This document shows positions 35,107-43,059 of a stretch of DNA of 64,000 bases, piece after piece. A program made the position numbers and the translations under genes. Where the stretch lies: positions 1 to 64,000 of the forward strand of contig NZ_JHXY01000015.1 in the NCBI RefSeq assembly GCF_000621585.1, in the 5' to 3' direction. Positions within the stretch are counted from its first letter, which is position 1, and the number at the start of each line of letters is the position of its first letter. This DNA comes from [Eubacterium] cellulosolvens LD2006 (lineage in GTDB: Bacteria; Bacillota; Clostridia; Lachnospirales; Lachnospiraceae). The notes under the pieces are model-generated. The model had not been told where the DNA came from. It searched no databases and saw nothing but the letters and a program-made list of their open reading frames with translations.

Positions 35107-35138
35107 AACTACGGATATACTGTAAAAAAACTACGGAT
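35107..35138 (+). promoter_or_regulatory. Direct repeat upstream of the second AAA ATPase
   Basis: AACTACGGAT at 35107-35116 and again at 35129-35138; the starts are 22 bases apart, two helical turns. A hairpin TTCGGCA/TGCCGAA lies just before (about 35052-35077). It may be an operator; no clear -35/-10 pair was found. Confidence 0.4.
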
Positions 35139-35200
35139 GGCCTTGATTTTTTCTGCGGGAGTGTATATGCTAAAGAAAAAAGACGCAGGGAGTGATTATC

Positions 35201-36307
35201 ATGTTAAAGAAATTCAGCGTGGAAAATTTCAAAGGCTTTAAGGATAAGATCACTTTGGATATAGGATCGCCCAGTAATTATGGGTTTCACCCGGAGATTA
35301 TCGAAGGAAACTGTATAACTAAGGGAATCATTTACGGTATCAATGGGTGCGGGAAGTCAAACCTCGGACTTGCTATCTTTGATGTGATCACACATTTGAC
35401 GGAGAAACAAAAGCTCTTACAAAGCTATGACTTTTATCTCAATATGAGCGGGAGAAAATCATTTGCCGAGTTTGAGTATACATTTGTTTTTGAAGGGCAT
35501 GAGTTGGTATATAGGTATTCGAAGACAGCGGTTGATGCATTGAGGCAGGAGAGTCTGTCCATCGATGGTAAAGAGGTTATCTATTATGATTTTCTCAGCC
35601 GGGATGGATTTACCTTGTTGGAAGGTTCAGATACATTAAACTCATCGATCAAAAACGAAAGTCCGATCTCCCGCGTAAAATATGTAAGCGGCAATTCCAT
35701 CCTTACAGATAATGAGCAGAATAGAGTGTTCAAAAAATTCATGGATTTTGTGGATCGGATGCTTCTGTTCTATTCGTTGGACAACAGAGGGTATGAAGGA
35801 TTCATGAATGGAGCGGAAGGGATTGCTGAGGGAATATGTAATGCGGGAAAAGTCATGGATTTCCAACAGTTTTTGAAGGAAAATGACATAGAGTATGATC
35901 TGTATGAGCGCGAGGTGGATGGAAGAAAGGCAATTTATTGTCACTTTGATAATACGGATGCTGATTTCTTTAAGATTGCATCTACAGGAACCAGATCGCT
36001 TGCGCTATTTTACTACTGGTATATTCGCATGAAGAAGGCCTCGTTCGTTTTTATTGATGAGTTTGATGCGTTCTATCATTTTGAACTGTCAGAGAGTGTT
36101 CAGAAAAAGGTTAATGAGATACAGTATGTGCAGATTTTTACAACTACGCATAACACGGATCTGATGAGCAATGATCTTCTTAGGCCGGACTGTTACTTCC
36201 TACTGCAGGATAACAATATCAAAGCAATTTCCGAACTGACAGAGAAAGAGCTGAGACAGGCTCATAATCTTCAGAAAATGTATAAGGCAGGTGCGTTTAA
36301 TGGCTGA
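35201..36307 (+). CDS. AAA family ATPase of a second two-gene module
   Basis: A 368-residue ATPase related in layout to the one at 31361. N-terminal MLKKFSVENFKGFKDKITLD is the usual first strand of AAA_15-type proteins. Walker A GINGCGKS is at residues 46-53, the signature-like TGTRSLALF near 267, Walker B FVFIDEFDAFYH at about 282-293 and the H-switch TTTHN near 314. ATG 35201 is set by AGGGAG 8 bases upstream; GTG 35192 is the alternative. Its end overlaps the start of a broken partner gene by 8 bases. With that partner lost it may be inactive or may serve another partner. Confidence 0.75.
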   Translation: MLKKFSVENFKGFKDKITLDIGSPSNYGFHPEIIEGNCITKGIIYGINGCGKSNLGLAIFDVITHLTEKQKLLQSYDFYLNMSGRKSFAEFEYTFVFEGHELVYRYSKTAVDALRQESLSIDGKEVIYYDFLSRDGFTLLEGSDTLNSSIKNESPISRVKYVSGNSILTDNEQNRVFKKFMDFVDRMLLFYSLDNRGYEGFMNGAEGIAEGICNAGKVMDFQQFLKENDIEYDLYEREVDGRKAIYCHFDNTDADFFKIASTGTRSLALFYYWYIRMKKASFVFIDEFDAFYHFELSESVQKKVNEIQYVQIFTTTHNTDLMSNDLLRPDCYFLLQDNNIKAISELTEKELRQAHNLQKMYKAGAFNG

Positions 36308-36607
36308 CAGAGACTATAAGGCATTTATAGTCGAAGGAGAAGTTAGGGAACCGCTGACACATTGGAGTATGTGAATTATTCTGGAAAGATCAGTCCGTAT
36401 GAAGTATATGTACGAGAAGTGAATGAGACCCGGGGGGAAGGCGTTTTTGTACTGAGTGCATTTCCTGAGTTCCTTGTGGATTATTTTGGTCAAAAGCTTT
36501 GGAGAAATTGCGTGAGACACAAGAAGAATAGGCGGGAGCAACAGTGCTTACGTGATATTCCCAACCTTTTCTCCAAACGGCATATCAAATCTCCTCATCG
36601 GATATAA
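36300..36607 (+). pseudogene. Internally deleted partner gene of the second AAA ATPase
   Basis: ATG 36300 overlaps the ATPase gene by 8 bases and encodes MADRDYKAFIVEGEVREPL, the normal opening of an RloB/Toprim-like partner (FIVEGE). After 25 codons it stops at TGA. A second frame, shifted by two bases, starts within the same junction (from 36362) and gives SPYEVYVREVNET, FVLSAFPEFLVDYFGQKLW and a basic tail ending at 36607, which reads like the C-terminus of the same protein. The middle, including any DxD site, is missing, so a large out-of-frame deletion is inferred. Confidence 0.65.
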
Positions 36608-36825
36608 AATACGAGAAGAACTAATGTTCGGATTTAATATTGACATAATCCGTGTATGAACATATACTCGATTACATCAACAGGTAATTGAATCGCCTAT
36701 ATCATAGCCTGTTGGGCAATAGAAAATCAATGAGATGCAACACCTTTTCGCTACCATTACACGATGAGAATGACAGAAAGGGTTCTCCGATGAATCGTCG
36801 GGAACCGTGAACAGGAGGTATGATC

Positions 36826-37377
36826 ATGGTGATTGAGGGGGTACGGGCAGAAGATATCCGTTTGGGATTTGAGCAGAAAGTGCTTCCGTTACAGTTGTAT
36901 TTTATGGGAAAGAAGTGGATCGAAGAGATCAAAGAAGTTCCCGGCAAGGTATATGACTGTCTGGACGATCTTTATCATATGGTGGGAATGAGCTGTCCTT
37001 ATAACAGGAGAGATTTTGATGTGAACAGTTATACTGAATCGGATGGCACTGAGATCGTGGAAATCATGCTTCCGGAGCCGACCATGGATATGATGTGCAG
37101 GTGCATTTATTTTGTCCACGATCCGGATTTTCGGCAGGTGTCCTATTATACATATGAGCTTTCTTACGGCGAGTACTATCTGACAGAGTGGAAGGTAAAT
37201 CCGATCTTCATGAATGATGATTCTCTGGCAATGAAAGCGATTAACAGCAGGCGCGCAGCGCGAGAAGCCTCCACCGGCTCCGCTATGCTCGCGCTTCTGT
37301 CCTCGGTTTCCTACTATTCGAGGAGAATGTCACACCTCTGCGGGCGATATGTCAACCGTGAATTTGAAAATGGTTGA
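36826..37377 (+). CDS. Hypothetical protein with a repeat-derived C-terminus
   Basis: A 183-residue protein I do not recognise. ATG 36826 is 7 bases after AGGAGG (36813-36818); ATG 36820 is too close. The first 140 residues are acidic and aromatic-rich (MVIEGVRAEDIRLGFEQKVL, EVPGKVYDCLDDLYHMVGMS) without membrane segments. From about residue 141 the composition changes to Ser/Arg/Ala-rich, and the DNA at 37282-37301 equals the reverse complement of 2554-2573. The natural C-terminus may have been replaced by the repeat. It closes the accessory island. Confidence 0.55.
   Translation: MVIEGVRAEDIRLGFEQKVLPLQLYFMGKKWIEEIKEVPGKVYDCLDDLYHMVGMSCPYNRRDFDVNSYTESDGTEIVEIMLPEPTMDMMCRCIYFVHDPDFRQVSYYTYELSYGEYYLTEWKVNPIFMNDDSLAMKAINSRRAAREASTGSAMLALLSSVSYYSRRMSHLCGRYVNREFENG
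37282..37301. repeat. Second copy of a 20-bp core of the structured repeat
   Basis: GCTATGCTCGCGCTTCTGTC here is the exact reverse complement of 2554-2573. Similarity continues weakly for about 19 bases to the right (TTCCTA and TTCG in common). A GCGCGAG/CTCGCGC stem surrounds it. Confidence 0.7.
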
Positions 37378-37450
37378 CGAGCGCTCGTCCTCTGAAATAC
37401 AATGAAGGGTGTCTTTGACACATACAGTTTGAATGAACGGGGGAATGAAA

Positions 37451-38449
37451 ATGGCAGTCGATTGTCTGAAACTGGCGGACGAGATCATAGCGGGAAAAAA
37501 ACTGGAAGAGAGCGACGACCTCTCCTTTTTTTTAGCAGCAGATCTTGCGGAACTGAGACAGGGAGCGGACAGGATCCGAGCTCACTTTTGTGGAGACAAG
37601 GTGGACCTGTGCACGATCATCAGCGGAAAAGAGGGGCGGTGCAGTGAAAACTGCAAGTTCTGCGCCCAGTCCGCGCATCATCACACCGGTTGCGAGGTAC
37701 ACGATCTTCTGGATGAGGATGAAGTACTTGCGGCGGCAAGGGCAAATCAGGAGGAGGGTGTCGACCGGTTCGCGATGGTAAACTCCGGCCGCAGACCGAC
37801 GGAGGAGGATTTCGAGAAAATCATCGGGATCTACACGCGGATGCGGGACGAGTTGAAGATCGGCCTTTGCTGTTCCCTGGGGTTCCTGACTTCGGAGCAG
37901 TTTCGAAGGCTGAAGGAGGCCGGAGTAACAGCGATCCACTGCAACATAGAGACGTCTTTGAGGAACTTCCCGAACGTCTGCACGACCCATACCTTTGCAG
38001 AGAAGATCGAGAACATCCGCCGGGCGCAGGCAGAGGGACTCTCCGTCTGTTCCGGAGGAATCATCGGTATGGGAGAGACCTGGCAGGACCGAATCGACAT
38101 GGCTTTTACGCTTCGCTCACTGGGAATCCGTTCCGTACCGGTGAACTCCCTGATGCCGATCAAGGGAACGCCGATGGAGAATCTGTCTCGTCTCACTGAG
38201 GAGGACATCATACGGACCATCTGTATCTTCCGCTACATCAATCCGGAGGCGGATATCCGTCTCGCGGGAGGAAGAAGTCTGATGGCGGACAATGGGAAAA
38301 GCGCGTTTTCTTCCGGAGCCTCTGCCTCTATCACCGGAAATATGCTGACAACCTCCGGATCAACGATCCGTCAAGACAAAGAGATGCTGGCGGAACTCGG
38401 GAGGGACACGACGCCGGACCGGGAACGGAGTGGCTGCGGCTGTCGGTGA
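37451..38449 (+). CDS. bioB: Biotin synthase
   Basis: A 332-residue radical SAM enzyme inserting sulfur into dethiobiotin. The SAM cluster motif CSENCKFC (CxxxCxxC) is near residue 65, followed by QSAHHHTGCEVHDLLDEDEV, FAMVNSGRRPTEEDFE, CSLGFLTSEQF, HCNIETSLRNFPNVCTTHTF and SGGIIGMGETWQDR, all typical of BioB. The C-terminus ends in RERSGCGCR. ATG 37451 follows GGGGG by 7 bases. No other bio genes are in the window, so it may use imported dethiobiotin or genes elsewhere. Confidence 0.95.
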   Translation: MAVDCLKLADEIIAGKKLEESDDLSFFLAADLAELRQGADRIRAHFCGDKVDLCTIISGKEGRCSENCKFCAQSAHHHTGCEVHDLLDEDEVLAAARANQEEGVDRFAMVNSGRRPTEEDFEKIIGIYTRMRDELKIGLCCSLGFLTSEQFRRLKEAGVTAIHCNIETSLRNFPNVCTTHTFAEKIENIRRAQAEGLSVCSGGIIGMGETWQDRIDMAFTLRSLGIRSVPVNSLMPIKGTPMENLSRLTEEDIIRTICIFRYINPEADIRLAGGRSLMADNGKSAFSSGASASITGNMLTTSGSTIRQDKEMLAELGRDTTPDRERSGCGCR

Positions 38450-38547
38450 AGCAGGGCAGAATCCGGGAAATGTGACAATGTCAAAAACTTTGTGACCGTA
38501 ATTTTATCATTTGCTAGAAAATGCTGAAAAGTTTATGCATTAGTAGA

Positions 38548-38576
38548 TTGCGAACAAAAATTATATATGATAATCT
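38548..38576 (+). promoter_or_regulatory. Possible promoter of the XRE regulator
   Basis: TTGCGA (38548-38553), 17 bases, TAATCT (38571-38576), within an AT-rich stretch 52 bases before the start codon. Confidence 0.4.
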
Positions 38577-38627
38577 CTAAACAACAGAACAGTTCTTCTA
38601 ATATTCAGTGAATGACAGGTGACGAGC

Positions 38628-39047
38628 ATGCATGATAATGAATGGATTATTTTAGACGAACGCGAAAGTACTTACAGATTTGACCATCTCGGAGAGACGT
38701 TGAAAATTCTGCGCAAGCATTTAGGCAAGACGCAAAAAGAAATAGCAGACGATCTCAACTGTACACCGGGATACATCAGTAATATGGAGACCGGACGCAC
38801 AGCGCTGTCGACCAGAGTTCTCTCGTACTACGCGAGACGTTCGGGAATGACAATTGACGATATTCTGGCTGGAAAAGAACCGGGATATGACAGAACCTAT
38901 GCGGATATACAGCTTCAGGAAGCGGTATCGCATCTGTCCTATACGAAAAAGAAATGCCTCCTGGATACCATCAGACTCTGGAAGAGTGCTGAGGCCGAGG
39001 AGGAAAGACTGGTGCGGGCAGAGCTGGAAAAGAACAAAGAAGAATAA
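38628..39047 (+). CDS. XRE-family transcriptional regulator
   Basis: A 139-residue regulator with one helix-turn-helix at residues about 22-76 (LGETLKILRKHLGKTQKEIA, CTPGYISNMETGRTALSTRV) of the Cro/CI type. The C-terminal part (SHLSYTKKKCLLDTIRLWKS) is helical and charged and may serve for dimerisation. ATG 38628 starts MHDNEWIILDERE; a GTG at 38619 is in frame. Target unknown; it stands alone between bioB and the methyltransferase and has its own terminator. Confidence 0.85.
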   Translation: MHDNEWIILDERESTYRFDHLGETLKILRKHLGKTQKEIADDLNCTPGYISNMETGRTALSTRVLSYYARRSGMTIDDILAGKEPGYDRTYADIQLQEAVSHLSYTKKKCLLDTIRLWKSAEAEEERLVRAELEKNKEE

Positions 39048-39053
39048 CAGGAA

Positions 39054-39079
39054 GCCGGGAGCGAGAGTTCCCGGCTTTT
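39054..39079 (+). terminator. Terminator of the XRE regulator
   Basis: GCCGGGA (39054-39060) pairs with TCCCGGC (39069-39075), followed by TTTT. Confidence 0.85.
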
Positions 39080-39084
39080 GTATT

Positions 39085-39190
39085 ATGGAAATTCCTCCGG
39101 AATTTCCATGACACAAAACGATCTATTTGTAAGCACCCTCGCGTGATGCGTAGATGTTTTGCATCCGCACCCCGGTGCGAGAATATCGCG
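39085..39190. repeat. Dispersed palindromic repeat, copy with long flank
   Basis: ATGGAAATTC-CTCCG-GAATTTCCAT (39085-39109) is followed by GACACAAAACGATC and a segment (39122-39190) whose reverse complement matches the left flank of the copy at 52635-52748, including GATGCAA, CATCTAC and ATTCTCGC blocks. The whole unit is about 105-115 bp. Confidence 0.7.
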
Positions 39191-39252
39191 GGCGACGTTC
39201 TTTTTATGGTACAATATACAGATATATGCGGGGACAGCGGGAAGGACAATAC

Positions 39253-40029
39253 ATGGAACAGAAAGTATTTGTTTATTATACAGAAGAAGCTAAGTGGGAA
39301 GAGGCGGAGGCACTGGCGGCGCATCTTCAGATCGCCGCGACGGGATCGGAAGAGGAAATCCGGGAGGCGGACATGGTGCTCCGGCTGGACGCCGAAGGGC
39401 TGTCGCTGACAGGTGACGGGCTGAAGCTTCGGGGAGATTTCCGGAAAATGCTGCCCCGGCTGAAACACAACAACCTGTCGCACGAGAGTGTCGTGAAGGC
39501 TGCGAAACTCAAAGGGTTTGACGGGAGACCGACGGTTGTGGACGCGACGGCTGGAATGGGGGAGGATTCCCTTCTTCTCGCGGCGGCCGGGTGCACGGTT
39601 CACATGTACGAATACAATCCGGTGGTTGCCGCCCTGCTCTCGGACACTCTGCGAAGAGCACTGGAAGATCCGGATCTCGCGGAAATTGTACGCCGGATGC
39701 ACCTGCACGAGGGTGACAGCGTGAAGGCGTTGCGGGAAATGGCAGAGAAACTGGATCGCGGAGAAGCGGAAGAACGGCCGGATCTGATCCTTCTGGATCC
39801 GATGTTTCCGGAAAGGAAGAAGAGTTCACTCGTGAAGAAGAAACTTCAGCTGATCCAGCAGCTGGAACATCCCTGTGAGGACGAGGCTGCCCTGGTCGAT
39901 GCGGCTCTTCAGGTAAAACCGAGAAGAGTGATGATCAAGAGACCTGTGAAGGGACCGTTTCTGGCAGACAGAAAACCGTCGTATTCGATCACCGGAAAAA
40001 ACATCCGCTACGACTGCATGATCCCATAA
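39253..40029 (+). CDS. RsmJ-like class I SAM-dependent methyltransferase
   Basis: A 258-residue methyltransferase resembling RsmJ (YhiQ), which makes m2G1516 in 16S rRNA. The SAM-binding motif is VVDATAGMGEDSLLLAAAG, with YEYNPVVAALL after it and the family signature LLDPMFPERKKSSLVKKKLQ (in part), close to the DPMFP of RsmJ. ATG 39253 starts MEQKVFVYYTEEAKWEEAEA with GAAGGA 8 bases upstream; the frame is open back to 39154, but that part lies in the repeat. TACAAT at 39210-39215 may be its -10 box. Confidence 0.85.
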   Translation: MEQKVFVYYTEEAKWEEAEALAAHLQIAATGSEEEIREADMVLRLDAEGLSLTGDGLKLRGDFRKMLPRLKHNNLSHESVVKAAKLKGFDGRPTVVDATAGMGEDSLLLAAAGCTVHMYEYNPVVAALLSDTLRRALEDPDLAEIVRRMHLHEGDSVKALREMAEKLDRGEAEERPDLILLDPMFPERKKSSLVKKKLQLIQQLEHPCEDEAALVDAALQVKPRRVMIKRPVKGPFLADRKPSYSITGKNIRYDCMIP

Positions 40030-40034
40030 TTTTT

Positions 40035-40063
40035 TTCAAACACCCGGATAATCGTGATATAAT
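40035..40063 (+). promoter_or_regulatory. Promoter of proA
   Basis: TTCAAA (40035-40040), 17 bases, TATAAT (40058-40063). Confidence 0.6.
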
Positions 40064-40166
40064 ACAGCTCAGTCAATATAGTGTTCGCAACAGATGCCGC
40101 GGAAAATATGCGGTTTGGATCCGGGCGCACAGGGGAGAAACTTTGCGCCTGTTCGGAGGAGAAGAT

Positions 40167-41447
40167 ATGAATGTACGTGAGGAAGCAAGAAAAATGAAAC
40201 TCTGCGCGCCGTCGCTGGCGGCGTCTTCCATCGAGAAAAGGAATGCGGCTCTTGAGAAGATCGCAGAGGGACTTCAGAATAACAAAGAGAGGATTTTTAC
40301 CGCAAACCGCGAGGATATGAAAGCGGCGGAGGACGCCGGGATTCAGCAGGCTGTCCTGAAGAGACTCAAATACGATGAGGCGAAGATGCAGGACGGGATT
40401 GCGGGAATCCGCGAGCTGATTTCTCTTCCGGATCCGGTGGGACGTGTTCTTCTGTCCAGAGAGCTGGACGAGGGACTGGAGCTCCGGAGGATCAGCTGTC
40501 CGATCGGTGTGATCGGCGTAATATTCGAGGCGCGTCCGGACGCTCTCGTGCAGATTTCATCGCTCTGTATCAAGAGCGGAAACTGCGCGATTCTGAAGGG
40601 CGGTAAGGAGACTACGTTCACCAACCGGGTGCTCTTTGAGATTATCCGGGAGAGCGTTCTCGCGGCGGGAATGCCGGAGGGCTGTCTGCTTCAGGTCGAG
40701 CAGCACAATGAGATCGACGAACTTCTCGCCTGCGACAGAGACGTGGATCTTCTGATTCCGCGCGGCTCCAACAAATTTGTGCAGTACATCATGGACAATA
40801 CAAAGATTCCGGTGATGGGACATTCCAGCGGAATCTGTCACGTATATGTGGACGAGAAGGTGGATGAGGAGCAGGCCATCCCGGTCATCGTGGACGCGAA
40901 GATCCAGTACGCCGCAGCCTGCAATGCCGCCGAGACGATTCTCGTGAACCGGAAAATTGCCGCAGACTTCCTTCCGAAGGCGGCAAAAGCCCTTCGGGAT
41001 GCAGGCGTCTCTCTTCGGGGGACAGAGGAAGCGGCAAAGATCATTGCCCTTGACGGCGTAATGGGCGAGGACGATTTTGCAACAGAGTACAACGACCTGA
41101 TCATGTCCGTGAAGCTGGTGGATGATGTAAAGGAGGCGGTCGACCATATCAACCGCTTCGGTTCCCATCACACAGACAGCATTCTCACAACCGATGATGA
41201 GAGAGCGGAGTACTTTATGCAGATGGTGGATTCCGCCGGCGTGTACCGCAACTGTTCGACGAGATTCGCGGACGGCTACCGGTACGGTTTCGGCGCGGAG
41301 GTCGGAATCAGCACCGGAAAACTTCACGCGCGGGGACCGGTGGGACTGGACGGACTTGTGACCTACAAGTACCGCCTGTGCGGTCACGGACAGATCGTCG
41401 CCGACTATGCTTCCGGAAAGAAGTCTTTTCATCACAGAGATCTTTGA
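40167..41447 (+). CDS. proA: Glutamate-5-semialdehyde dehydrogenase (gamma-glutamyl phosphate reductase)
   Basis: A 426-residue NADPH-dependent enzyme of proline synthesis. It has PIGVIGVIFEARPDALVQIS, KSGNCAILKGGKE, IPRGSNKFVQYI, the catalytic cysteine in AACNAAETILV, HHTDSILTTD and the C-terminal EVGISTGKLHARGPVGLDGL. ATG 40167 follows GGAGGAGAAGAT. proB is not adjacent, which is unusual because proB and proA are often paired; it may lie elsewhere. Confidence 0.97.
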   Translation: MNVREEARKMKLCAPSLAASSIEKRNAALEKIAEGLQNNKERIFTANREDMKAAEDAGIQQAVLKRLKYDEAKMQDGIAGIRELISLPDPVGRVLLSRELDEGLELRRISCPIGVIGVIFEARPDALVQISSLCIKSGNCAILKGGKETTFTNRVLFEIIRESVLAAGMPEGCLLQVEQHNEIDELLACDRDVDLLIPRGSNKFVQYIMDNTKIPVMGHSSGICHVYVDEKVDEEQAIPVIVDAKIQYAAACNAAETILVNRKIAADFLPKAAKALRDAGVSLRGTEEAAKIIALDGVMGEDDFATEYNDLIMSVKLVDDVKEAVDHINRFGSHHTDSILTTDDERAEYFMQMVDSAGVYRNCSTRFADGYRYGFGAEVGISTGKLHARGPVGLDGLVTYKYRLCGHGQIVADYASGKKSFHHRDL

Positions 41448-41469
41448 TCTCAGTCGGAGGAAGCAAAGG

Positions 41470-42042
41470 ATGTTTTTGAGTGAAGACAGAATAGAGGGAA
41501 TCCTCACAGACCGCTATGCGGAATTTATGAGACACGGGACGCCGGACAGCCTCGCCTACGGGGTTGTGGATGACGCTGTGTATCTGAAGGCGATCCGAGA
41601 GGCCGAGGAGCAGGAGACGATCCGGCTCTCCACGGCGATCTCGACCGACGGTAATCCGGAAAAGGTTCTGGAACGTGTTTTTGAGGAATATGGAAAGATT
41701 CTTCAGGTCGGAGAAGAAGACGGCGTGCGGCAGGTCGCCGGACTCTTTCTTCACCGGACGGACCGGCCGCAGGACTACCGCAGGAAACATCCTCCGGTGC
41801 TCTGTCTGTGCTGGTTTTCCGGTTTCAACATCTGCGTGATTCTCTGCGCGAAGAATCCGCCGGAGAACCCGGATGCGGCGGCCGAGGCGTGCGAGGTGTT
41901 TGAGGAAGCCGTAAATAAATACAACCGGATGCTCAATCACGGAGAGAAGGTGGAGATTTCCAGGCAGAAAAAACACAAAACCGGACTGATCCACAAACTG
42001 CGGGAATGGAGCAGAACTTCCGGAAAAGACGGCGGGAAATGA
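41470..42042 (+). CDS. Conserved-looking hypothetical protein downstream of proA
   Basis: A 190-residue soluble protein I do not recognise. It begins MFLSEDRIEGILTDRYAEFM, contains a central hydrophobic β-rich stretch (HPPVLCLCWFSGFNICVILC) with several cysteines, and ends in a basic tail. GGAGG 8 bases before ATG 41470 supports the start; the frame overlaps proA upstream and that part is rejected. Same GC-rich codon use as its neighbours, so it is probably native. It lies between proA and argC and may be co-transcribed with both. Confidence 0.7.
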   Translation: MFLSEDRIEGILTDRYAEFMRHGTPDSLAYGVVDDAVYLKAIREAEEQETIRLSTAISTDGNPEKVLERVFEEYGKILQVGEEDGVRQVAGLFLHRTDRPQDYRRKHPPVLCLCWFSGFNICVILCAKNPPENPDAAAEACEVFEEAVNKYNRMLNHGEKVEISRQKKHKTGLIHKLREWSRTSGKDGGK

Positions 42043-42123
42043 CTTTATCGGCGGAGTGATACGGATCGGACTGGAGATTTTTATCCGGCGAATGTTTTTT
42101 AAATTGGAACGGGGGTATCCACA

Positions 42124-43059
42124 ATGAAGACAAAGATTTATATCGATGGTCAGGCAGGTACAACGGGACTGCAGATTTATGACCGCATCGGAGCGAGAGA
42201 GGATCTTGAGCTGCTCCGGATTGACGAGGACAAGAGACATGACATCGAAGAGAGAAAGAAGTTCCTGAACGCGGCGGATATTGTCTTTTTATGCCTGCCG
42301 GACGCAGGAGCTGTCGAGTCGGTTTCGCTGATCGAAAACCCGGAGGTCAGAGTGATTGACGCCTCTACGGCGCACCGTACAGCGGACGGATGGACCTACG
42401 GCTTCCCGGAACTCTCCCGGGAGCAGAGAGAGGCGATTCGAAAAAGTAAGAGGGTGGCGAATCCGGGCTGCCATGCCACAGGATTTATCGCGGCCACGGC
42501 GCCTCTGATTTCAATGGGGATTCTCCCGAAGGATTATCCGCTCACCTGTTATTCGCTGACCGGTTATTCCGGGGGCGGAAAAAAGATGATCGCGGAATAC
42601 GAGGACGGGGCGAGGGCAGAGGAACTCAGCTCGCCGGCGATCTACGGACTCACCCTGAAACACAAACACATTCCGGAGATGCAGAAGCTCACCGGGCTTG
42701 CGTACCCGCCGGTGTTTATGCCTGTGGTTGATGACTACTACAAGGGAATGGCGGGCACGATCATGCTGCACAACCGGATGCTTGCGGGCAAACCGACGGC
42801 GGAACAGATCTGTGAAAAAATGCAGGAGTATTACAGTGATGAGCATTTCGTCAGTGTCCTTCCCTTCGGAACAAACGAGAGCAGGATCTATGCGAATACG
42901 CTTGCGGGCACGAATCATCTGAAACTGATCGTATGCGGCAACGAGGAGCAGACTTCTGTGACGGCGCTTTTCGACAACCTCGGCAAGGGTGCATCCGGCG
43001 CTGCCGTTCAGAACATGAACATTATGCTGGGACTTGACGAAGGTCTGGGTCTGGATTGA
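42124..43059 (+). CDS. argC: N-acetyl-gamma-glutamyl-phosphate reductase (type 2)
   Basis: A 311-residue AGPR that makes N-acetylglutamate semialdehyde. The short form and YIDGQAGTTGLQIYDRI with FLCLPDAGAVESV, IDASTAHRT, the catalytic cysteine in NPGCHATGF, YSLTGYSGGGKKMI and LKHKHIPEMQKLTGL are typical of type 2 ArgC. It is separated from argJBD by 13 kb, which is uncommon. Its stop codon overlaps the possible TTG start of the sensor kinase, suggesting coupling. Confidence 0.96.
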   Translation: MKTKIYIDGQAGTTGLQIYDRIGAREDLELLRIDEDKRHDIEERKKFLNAADIVFLCLPDAGAVESVSLIENPEVRVIDASTAHRTADGWTYGFPELSREQREAIRKSKRVANPGCHATGFIAATAPLISMGILPKDYPLTCYSLTGYSGGGKKMIAEYEDGARAEELSSPAIYGLTLKHKHIPEMQKLTGLAYPPVFMPVVDDYYKGMAGTIMLHNRMLAGKPTAEQICEKMQEYYSDEHFVSVLPFGTNESRIYANTLAGTNHLKLIVCGNEEQTSVTALFDNLGKGASGAAVQNMNIMLGLDEGLGLD

